Part shown: positions 56,440-64,000 of the stretch, piece by piece
Layout: every line of letters starts with the position of its first letter
How positions within the stretch are numbered: the first letter of the stretch is position 1
DNA from: Mytilus edulis
Taxonomy: Eukaryota > Mollusca > Bivalvia > Mytilida > Mytilidae
Direction: 5' to 3'
Length of the DNA stretch: 64,000 nt
Assembly: GCF_963676685.1 (NCBI RefSeq)
Contig: NC_092348.1
Location: 23,969,386-24,033,385, forward strand
Notes under the pieces: generated by a model
Told to the model about the DNA's origin: nothing
Seen by the model: only the letters and a program-made list of their open reading frames with translations
Database searches by the model: none
Made by a program: the position numbers and the translations under genes

Positions 56440-58195
56440 TCTTTAAAAAGGTACTTGATAAATTGCATGCTTATATTGGTGATTTTAAATCTGTTCAAAG
56501 TTTTGATTTTTCTACCCTGTATACCACATTGCCTCACATTCTCGTTAAGAAAAAATTCACACACCTAATTAAATCGGCATTTAAAAAGTCAGAATGTGAA
56601 TATATATGTTCAAACTCTTTTAGGTCATTTTTTAGTAGCAATAAACAAAAAAACTATGTCAATTGGACATGCTTTGATACTATATATGCCCTTGAATTTT
56701 TACTAGATAACATTTTTGTTCGCTTTGGGGATTCCGTATATCGTCAGATTATCGGAATTCAAATGGGGACTAACTGTGCACCACTTATTGCGGACCTGTT
56801 TTTGTATTGCTATGAGTTACAATTTATGGAAAAAAAAAGCAAAGACCCATCGAAACAACATCTTATAAACAAATTTAATAATACTTTTAGATATTTGGAT
56901 GATATTTTGGCTCTCAATAATGACGACTTCAGTATGTATATTACAGAAATTTATCCTGTTGAACTTACTTTAAATAAAGCTAATACTAACAATGACCACT
57001 GCCCTTTCCTCGATCTTGATATCTATATCACTAACGGAAAGCTGAATACTAAAATTTATGATAAAAGAGATGATTTTTTATTTCCTATCGTTAATTATCC
57101 ATTTTTAGATGGTGACGTTCCCTTGTCACCATCTTACGGTGTTTATATATCTCAACTTGTACGATTAGCTCGTGTATGTAACAATGTTTTAGATTTTAAC
57201 GAGAGAAATTTATGTATTACTGAAAAATTATTACACCAGGGTTTTCGATATCACAAACTAGTCAAAACATTTACTAAATTTTATCATCGGTATAAGGACA
57301 TCATTCGTAAATATAGCTCAACATGCAGACTTCTTATACGTTCAGGTATTTCACATCCAATTTTTTATGGAAAAATTAATATTCTTTATAAAGCACAAAG
57401 GTGTCAGTATTCACCTCAAAAACTAACAAAACCTTTGAATAGACTTATTAAGAAGGGATATAGTTACGAGACTGTTGTTAGGTAATTAAAGATTGCATAT
57501 TTTGGCGTTAATATTGATTCACTTATAGGGTCTTTGCATCGGAACTAAACACATGTATTCAAAAACCAGTTGTTGGCATGACACGGGTTATGTTCTTCTC
57601 ATATATGTTATGATGGTATGATACTAAACCCCTTACGGGAAGGATTGTGCCTGATGTTCATATGATGAAATCATAACCTTTCAGTCAGTTTAACTGAAGT
57701 CTGGAGCTTGCATGTCAGTTAACTGCTAGTAGTCTGTTGTTATTTATGTATTATTGTCACTTTGTTTATTTTCTTTGGTTACATCTTCTGACATCAGACT
57801 CGGACTTCTCTTGAAATGAATTTTAATGTGCTTATTGTTATGCGTTTACTTTTCTACATTGGCTAGAGGTATAGGGGGAGGGTTGAGATCTCACAAACAT
57901 GTTTAACCCCGCCGCATTTTTGCGCCTGTCCAAAGTCAGCAGCCTCTGGCCTTTGTTAGTCTTGTATTATTTTAATTTTAGTTTCTTGTGTACAATTTGG
58001 AAATTAGTATGGCGTTCATTATCACTGAACTAGTATATATTTGTTTAGGGGCCAGTTGAAGGACGCCTCCGGGTGCGGGAATTTCTCGCTACATTGAAGA
58101 CCTGTTGGTGACCTTCTGCTGTTGTTTTTTTCTATGGTCGGGTTGTTGTCTCTTTGGCACATTCCCCATTTCCATTCTCAATTTTATATATACAC
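56440..58195 (+). mobile_element. 5'-truncated reverse-transcriptase retroelement (Penelope-like)
   Basis: Open frame to 57485 with no Met; the frame enters from 56440 as KVLDKLHAYIGDFKS. RT motifs in order: SFDFSTLYTTLPH (motif 1), IGIQMGTNCAPLIADLFLYC (motif 4 region), FRYLDDILALNNDDF (catalytic YLDD near 56892-56903), PFLDLDIYITNGKLNTKIYD, SYGVYISQLVRLARVCNN. The layout fits Penelope-like RTs more than LINEs; no GIY-YIG endonuclease was found. The ~700-bp 3' region (CATGTTTAACCCCGCCGCAT, GGGGCCAGTTGAAGGACGCC, TGTCTCTTTGGCACATTCCC) recurs alone in introns 4 and 6. The largest intact foreign ORF in the window, but probably immobile because its 5' part is missing. Confidence 0.75.
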
Positions 58196-58802
58196 AAGTT
58201 TAATAATGAAAACTATCCATTTTGTTATAAAAAAAAACATGTGCATCATTTTTTTAAATTTGAGATTTCATATGACTTTAAATGAAAAATAGATAAACCA
58301 GTCCATATTTTCTTCCAGGGCTTGCGTTTCTATTTAAAATATATTTTTATCAATTCAACTAAAATTGAAAGAAACCACAATTGTTTTATAGATATGAAAA
58401 CCAAATCACTGAATATAAATATATATATGGTATAAGAACAAAACCTACTATGGAATAATAATAATTCGATGGACCTACAATTGAATAACTATTCTAGGAT
58501 CCACAAACAAAAAATCTGTTCTATCAGAATTTTAGGGTTAATTTGTAAAAACGTATTTTTGCAAAAAGTGTATGTGTCCAACGAGGCAATCGACTTGCAG
58601 AGATTGTGAGGGAAAAGAAAAGTGTCTTAATAGCATCATACATTGCTTAACAATGAACAACATTCTATATGATATGATAATCCCTTAGAGTCAACTAAAG
58701 TAAATGTATCACAATGTATCACCATTCCAACGATTACCAGCATACATTGTAGTAGTCTGTGAACAATAAATCAACGGTGATACTAGTAAGTACAAAAGTT
58801 TA

Positions 58803-58830
58803 TAACCCCCCCCCCCCCCCCCCCCCCCCA
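58803..58830. repeat. Poly-C homopolymer tract
   Basis: A run of about 26 C. Other runs are poly-G at 59612-59625 and poly-C at 63507-63521. Confidence 0.85.
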
Positions 58831-58969
58831 TTCCAAAAAATGCTTCACATTTGAAGAAAAGTTACTGTTAAACTTTTATAATTGAAATTGCTATATTCGG
58901 TCTTTCAAACAAAATATCTTGTTTGACAGAAGAAGAAAAATGTTAATATTGTTTCATTGGCTTCTTTAA

Positions 58970-59085
58970 AATAATAGTAAGTTTGCCAATGAGACAACTA
59001 TCAACCAGAGACCAAACGGCAAGGATGTAAACAACTGTAAGAATTAGTACGGCCTTCAACAATGACCAAAACCCGTATGCTCCAT
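58970..59085 (-). repeat. SINE-like repeat copy
   Basis: TTTGCCAATGAGACAACTAT, GGATGTAAACAACTGTAAGA and GTACGGCCTTCAACAATGAC, reverse orientation. Confidence 0.75.
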
Positions 59086-59764
59086 GCGACAAAATATGAA
59101 ACAATTCAAATGAAACAAAAAACTTATAACAAATATTGTTGACAGCAACCACCGAAAACCACTGAATAGGCATCTGCCTTGGGACAGGAGGCACACAAGG
59201 AAACCTGGGGATGGGGTAACATTCTTTGTGTATGCTGAATCCTCTCTTAACACGGAAAGGTGGTGTAACATCACAACATAAGAACAAACGATAAACATCA
59301 GTTGGAAAGAGTATTAATTGTCTTCCTTAATTTGACGTGATTCTGTGATTCGGTGAATTGTAGATTTTATTTTTTCATTTAAGAGATAAATGATTATTGA
59401 CCTATTAAAGATTTACAATGTTCCATCATATTCACAAAAGGTTCAATGATTTTAAGAAAGGGGTCATAGGTTCATAACCAACATAGAAATGTTCCCGCCG
59501 TTTACTGCATATATATGTTTACAAATATTCATATATATTTATACATATCTAGTATAAATTAACAACAAAGAAAATGTGTGCTTTGTTCTGTTGGTATTCT
59601 TTTTTTTTGTGAGGGGGGGGGGGGGGTACAAGTACCTTAGGCTAGACACGTCCAAGCTGCTTATCAGATGTATTCATTTTTTGTATCCATCTGATGAGTT
59701 AAGCCCTTTTCAACTAATTTTCATATTTTGTTCTTATGTTGACTGTTACACCTTTGTTCCAGGG

Positions 59765-60090
59765 TAGGGGAGGGTTGGTCACACGTTAACATGTTTAACC
59801 CCGCCACATGTTGTATGTGTCTGGACCAAGTGAGGAGCCGGTAATTCAGTGGTTGTCGTTTGATGCTGTGTTGATCTTTGTTATTCGTTCATTATTTTGT
59901 ACAAAAATAAGGTCGTAAGTTTTCTCATTTGAATTGTTTTACATTTGTCATTTCGGGACTTTTACAGCTTAGTATAGGGTATAGGAAATTATCATAGTTG
60001 AAGGCCGTACTGTGAACTATAAATGTTAATTTCTGTGTCGCTTGGTCTCTTGTGGAGAGTTGTCTCATTGGCATTATTACCAAATCTTCT
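59765..60090 (+). repeat. SINE-like repeat copy, long
   Basis: ACATGTTTAACCCCGCCACA, AATTCAGTGGTTGTCGTTTG, AAGGCCGTACTGTGAACTAT, TTGGTCTCTTGTGGAGAGTT and CCAAATCTTCTATTTTCATA. Nearly the whole family unit in forward orientation. Confidence 0.8.
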
Positions 60091-60619
60091 ATTTTCATAT
60101 TGATGGATTTACTAAATATACATGAATACGCCCGTACCAATTACGTAGGCTTCTGTTGAAATGAAGACACACTTGTCATGAAAACTCTACATTTCTTAAA
60201 CAATTCGCGTATTTTTGTATAAAAGTTATTCATTCCGAAAAAGTAACAACCTTTCGAACTGGACGACCTAGCTCTCGTTAATTTACAATAGAAATTTACA
60301 TTTTATGTCTGTTGGTGTGGGTTTTTTTTTACACATTGGTGTCAATATAATGGAATTATATGAGACTGTCATACAAGTGAGAGGTTTAGCTAGTTATCAA
60401 ACCAGTTTTAATCCAACACTTTCTATGTAATAAAATACCTGTACCAAGTCAGGAAAAATGATTTTAAGCTTTTTAATTGTTTTCCTGTAAATGTTTGGTG
60501 AAAGAAATCATACAAAGTTTGATGCTATTATCTTATTTCTACAATTGATATAGATAAAACATCCGGTGTTCAAAACATCATAGTTTACGTTTTATGATAT
60601 ACAAGAGACGCTAACGTCA

Positions 60620-60699
60620 TAATCTTACTCAGGATTGCCCGACAACGACGTCGTTAAGAAAGTAGCCATGCAGAAAGTATCAGAGCGGATGTTTTAAAC
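60620..60699 (+). promoter_or_regulatory. Probable 5' UTR/promoter-proximal region of the RGS22 paralogue
   Basis: The 80 bases before the ATG are less AT-rich than their surroundings and share short motifs with the equivalent stretch of copy 1 (16395-16480): TAACGTCA followed by ACAACnACGTC and AAGAA in the same order. No TATA box was identified. Confidence 0.35.
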
Positions 60700-62413
60700 A
60701 TGGACATGTCCTACAACGGTACGTTAATTGTCGAAAACAAACCTCAAGAAGTTTGGTTATTCTATTACTTTGTACACAATGTGTACCTTTTTATATTGTC
60801 TTTTTATATGATCTCTATTATTTGACCAAACATTAGACTTACGAAATATATATACCTACCCAAGTTTTCTAGTGTGAATAACCTTTATTTTGCATGCACT
60901 TAAAATTTGGGATTTTTAATCCAAGTTAAAGGTAGAGGGTCATTTGAAGTAAAAGAAAGTCTAGTTGTAAAAATTGGTCTTGGTTCCCATATTTATGAAT
61001 ACATATTCCTTATAAGTAATCAAAACCATATTGAGATACCTACTTAAGTAATGGAAGTTCTAACATGCTTCTGATACTACCATTAAAAGGTTTTATTTCA
61101 TTTGAATGCTTATATGTGCTATATTATTCGATAATTATGCGTGCTTAATATTTCTGATTTTCGTGTGCGTTAGTCATATGTGAATCTTTACTTGTGATGT
61201 TTTGCATATTGTTTGTAACCTGTTGCCAACGCTTTCTAAAGCTCATGTTTAGTAGTAATTGTATATATATCCCGACTATTGATATTATTTATATATACTT
61301 ACTTGCTTATGTATATATAATGTTTTCTTTAATCCCTGGTGCTAACTGAAAAAGTTGAAGTAGATTATAACACTCACTATACAATTGCAATTCAGTTGAA
61401 TAATTCCCAATACATACATACAGTATCACGGAAATACATTATTTGGTTGAATAATAAATACTATAAATTCAAAAATTATGGGGTGAATTTATTATTTCGA
61501 CAATTCAATATTACTTAAAAGTACATTTAAAAGTATTAACTTTATTTATAATATAAAAAATAAGGAAATGTAGTATGATTGCCATTTTTTCACATAAATA
61601 AGGCCGTTAGTTTTCTCGTTTGAATTGTTTTACATTGTCTTATCGGGGCTTATTATAGCTGACTATGCGGTATGGGCTTTGCTCATTGTTGAAGGCCGTA
61701 CGGTGACCTATAGTTGTTAATGTCTGTGTCAATTTGGTCTTTTGTGGATAGTTGTCTCATTGGCAATCATACCACATCTTCTTTTTTATTTAAAAAAATT
61801 CACAATAAGAAAAATCTGTACCGTATAGTCGACTATAAAAGGCCCCGACATGAAAATAGGAAACAAGTTCAATTGAGAACACTAACGGTGTTTTTTTTGT
61901 TTTTTTTTTACTTTTTATTTTATTATCTTGTTAATTAGTTTTTATAAATCAATATTTTGAAGACACAATATCCGAAGAAGATTTTGAACTCTTACTAGAG
62001 GACCGTGCATTCGTGGACTACTTCAACTTGTATCAAAGTCTTCCGGTAGGTAAAAGTTAAACTATTAGATATCAAACATCACTGCTTCGACTTATACTAG
62101 TAGTATCTTCCTGTCTTTGTATAACATTGTTAAAGACATTGAATTGATGTCCATATGTTATATCAGATATTACAAAATAAGACAATTTTGACAGTTTGTA
62201 AGAGATGTTTGAATGTTCATAGAATCAATATGATTTGGTGTAATAAATATACGGGTCCCTTATAAACATCATTTTTTTTTAAATCATTTGATAAGCGATA
62301 TTTATGTTTAATTGTTTGCTGACCATTTATTTTAGATATTTGGACAGCATGTGATATATAACTTCATCGAGAAAGAATTTTCTTACGAGCCACCAATCAA
62401 GAAGGAGAGATAT
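60700..62413 (+). CDS. RGS22: RGS22-like paralogue, 5' part (continues past the right edge)
   Basis: Three coding exons: 60700-60718 (MDMSYN, donor GTACGT, phase 1), 61963-62045 (TISEEDFELLLEDRAFVDYF then NLYQSLP, donor GTAGGT) and 62336-62413 (IFGQHVIYNFIEKEFSYEPP then IKKERY, donor GTAAGT). Lengths 19, 83 and 78 nt are identical to exons 1-3 of the gene at 16481, with matching phases; 41 of 53 residues in exons 2-3 agree. An in-frame TAA at 60655-60657 precedes the ATG. Introns differ entirely in sequence and length. The acceptor of exon 2 (TTTTGAAG) is pyrimidine-poor at its end but gives the only matching frame. No later exon is visible before 64000. Likely a head-to-tail duplicate; whether it is complete cannot be judged here. 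Confidence 0.82.
61595..61880. repeat. Inverted pair of SINE-like fragments, intron 1 of the RGS22 paralogue
   Basis: Forward copy 61595-61785 (GCTGACTATGCGGTATGGGC, GTTGTCTCATTGGCAATCAT, ACCACATCTTCTTTTTTATT) followed by a reverse fragment at about 61800-61880 (CTGTACCGTATAGTCGACTA, TAAAAGGCCCCGACATGAAA). Confidence 0.75.
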
Positions 62414-62584
62414 GTAAGTGTTTCCTATATCAGATTGTCATGATGAAGGGGGAGGGAGAGAGGGGTCATTCATTTCTGTATTATTACGAGCCACCAATCA
62501 AGAAGGAGAGATATGTAAGTGTTCCTTTATAGCAGAGTGTCTTGATGGAGGGAGAGGGGAGAGGGAGTTGGTCATTCATTTCTG
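62383..62584 (+). repeat. Tandem 101-bp duplication of the exon 3 end and donor (paralogue)
   Basis: The unit 62383-62483 contains the last 31 nt of exon 3, the GTAAGT donor and intron sequence. It is repeated at 62484-62584 with about ten per cent divergence; the exon piece TTACGAGCCACCAATCAAGA is unchanged. The second copy has no acceptor, so it offers only a decoy donor. Confidence 0.9.
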
Positions 62585-62589
62585 TATTT

Positions 62590-64000
62590 TTTAAATTCAA
62601 GTTATTTTTCTCTATTCTGGATACTTATTTTCCTTTTATTCTCTCTTTTTCTTCTTTTGCTAGTTTTTCTATAGCATTGATCCCATTATACTCTATTCTG
62701 TAAACTCTATATATAACATTCAACTCCAGAAACGGTTCTTGAAACTTTGATTTTTTAAATGATTCGGCTAACTAAAACTCTTTAAAACACGTTAAACACG
62801 CCGAGCAAATGACAGAAATTAATCAAGTTTTCTCATCAAAGAGTTTGGAATATATCATGAAACTATCATTTTTTGTATACAACCGAAGTTTTATTTGACT
62901 ATTATGTAACACCAAATTTAAAATTAATTCATCTTCAATTATAAGGCCCGTATTCATAAAGGTGGTTTATTATAAACTTAGATTAGGCTTAAACTCGGTT
63001 TAGTTATAACGTTGGAGTATAGTTTTACTGATTAATTTCTATTTTAATCTACTCTTATTTGTAAGTAATTAAATAGCATGTGTCATTCTCACTAAATATA
63101 TAAATATCCACCACTATGCATTATTGTAAATGAAACATGCCAATTCTGGAATCTTCTAAAAGCAAAGTAAAATTACTTTATCTGTACATTTGAACTTGGA
63201 GAACATGTTTTAATTTGTTGTTAGTTGTTAATGCTTTGAACTAGTTTTTATGTAACTGCAAATACTCTTAAATTGGAACTAATCTGATTTATTAGGCCAT
63301 TTTCAACTATTGTAACGTTATGTGAGGTTTTTGGATGGGGTTAAATGATTAAAAAATAATGCCCGTGGAAAATGAAGATTATAGAAGAACGGGCAAAAAA
63401 AAAAATGAAAATTAGAGAAATGCGTGGTCTAATTTTTTGAAGAGTTAATTTTTTTAAGATTAGAGAAAAAAGGGGTGAATATTAAATGTTTACAAAATAA
63501 CACCCCCTCCCCCCCCCCCCCCAAATCCAGACCCTCTTATTTTCTTCTGTTGAGATTTGTCATCGTTGTCTTGAAAAAGGAGAGAGTTGAGGACTCACAA
63601 AATATTTATGTATGTGCCCGTCGTATGCCGCAGTTGCTTTCGGTCAAATTTGTTTTCATTATAATTTTGTCCCAAATTGGACAGTTGTTTTTCTTCCGTT
63701 TGAATGGGTACACATTTTGTCATGACACTGTCTTCCAGTATTGTTTTGGTTACGCTCATTGTTAAAGGAGCTACATAGTTGTCTAAATCAAAGTTATTTG
63801 AACTGTTATGGAAAGTTGCTCATTGGCAATCAGGAGAAATCATACCACATCTCCATTTTTATTTTGACATATTTATTTAACAGTGAAATTCTTTTAGAAA
63901 GTATCAAACATGATAGTTCATCTATTTCTTAAATCGTGCACCTAATCCACAGTTCAGGATAGCATATTTACATTGTAAAAAAATGGTATGAATAGCAAAT
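62590..64000 (+). other. Intron 3 of the RGS22 paralogue (open at the right edge)
   Basis: No exon 4 counterpart (EVVHWLYTKRYPGF) visible. Holds a poly-C run at 63507-63521 and a SINE-like repeat at about 63640-63870 (CCAGTATTGTTTTGGTTACG, GAAAGTTGCTCATTGGCAAT, ATACCACATCTCCATTTTTA). Confidence 0.5.

Larger units (their letters stand above)
54654..58282 (+). mobile_element. 3.6-kb nested TIR element carrying three insertions
   Basis: Terminal inverted repeats TTTAAAGTCATATGAAA and TTTCATATGACTTTAAA. By comparison with the uninterrupted 568-bp relative at 32164-32731, the host was split by a GTTACAGG transposon (54726-55777), a hairpin segment (55999-56100) and a reverse-transcriptase element (about 56440-58195). 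The host has no transposase of its own. Confidence 0.8.

Noticed and set aside
59056-59298. Minus-strand frames at 58943-59298
   Set aside because: Overlap a reverse-orientation SINE-like repeat. Two frames cover the same bases and neither has motif or splice support.

Overview
This window is eukaryotic nuclear DNA, almost certainly from a bivalve mollusc and most likely a mussel of the genus Mytilus. The evidence is AT-rich sequence, small exons with GT..AG introns, and many copies of dispersed repeats I recognise as typical of mussel genomes: the SINE-like tail GTTGTCTCATTGGCAATCAT, the GCCAGACGCGTGTTTCGTC repeat, the GCGGTATACTACTGTTGCC repeat, the GCGGATCCAG hairpin element, and the CATGTTTAACCCCGCCGCAT tail. 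Species assignment is by recognition, not by search.

Centre (16.4-53.6 kb, + strand): one gene fills most of the window. I reconstructed 19 coding exons whose phases all join, giving a 1,234-residue protein (3,705 nt with the stop). It is an RGS22-like multi-RGS-domain regulator of G-protein signalling. A second RGS22-like copy begins at 60.7 kb on the same strand and runs off the right edge. Its first three coding exons have exactly the same lengths as in copy 1 (19, 83, 78 nt) but the sequence has diverged, so the window captures a head-to-tail RGS22 duplication.

Left (0-16 kb): two exons of an unrecognised gene on the minus strand (7347-7159 joined to 3222-2489), a few weak exon candidates, and a 1.6-kb tandem segmental duplication (12103-15695). 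Each unit of that duplication carries the same short minus-strand coding exon, and one copy was later split by a 0.35-kb repeat insertion.

Mobile DNA is dense. Two decayed LINE reverse-transcriptase pseudogenes lie antisense in introns 13 and 16. A third, largely intact reverse-transcriptase ORF (Penelope-like, 5' truncated) sits at 56.4-57.5 kb. It is inserted in a TIR element that also carries a second, palindrome-rich TIR transposon, and an uninterrupted short copy of the host element lies in intron 11. Other inverted-repeat elements include a 2.4-kb AT-rich element in intron 13, a 1.7-kb element in intron 7 that carries a piggyBac-like MITE, two AGGTAGCACTCC elements, and several perfect hairpins.

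The most interesting unexplained signals are: a candidate alternative last exon with its own poly(A) signal in intron 8; a 28-nt poison-type micro-exon in intron 13; independent small tandem duplications copying splice donors in both RGS22 copies; and an inverted repeat pair in introns 11 and 18 that could pair across exons 12-18. I saw no tRNA, rRNA, CRISPR or bacterial-type feature.
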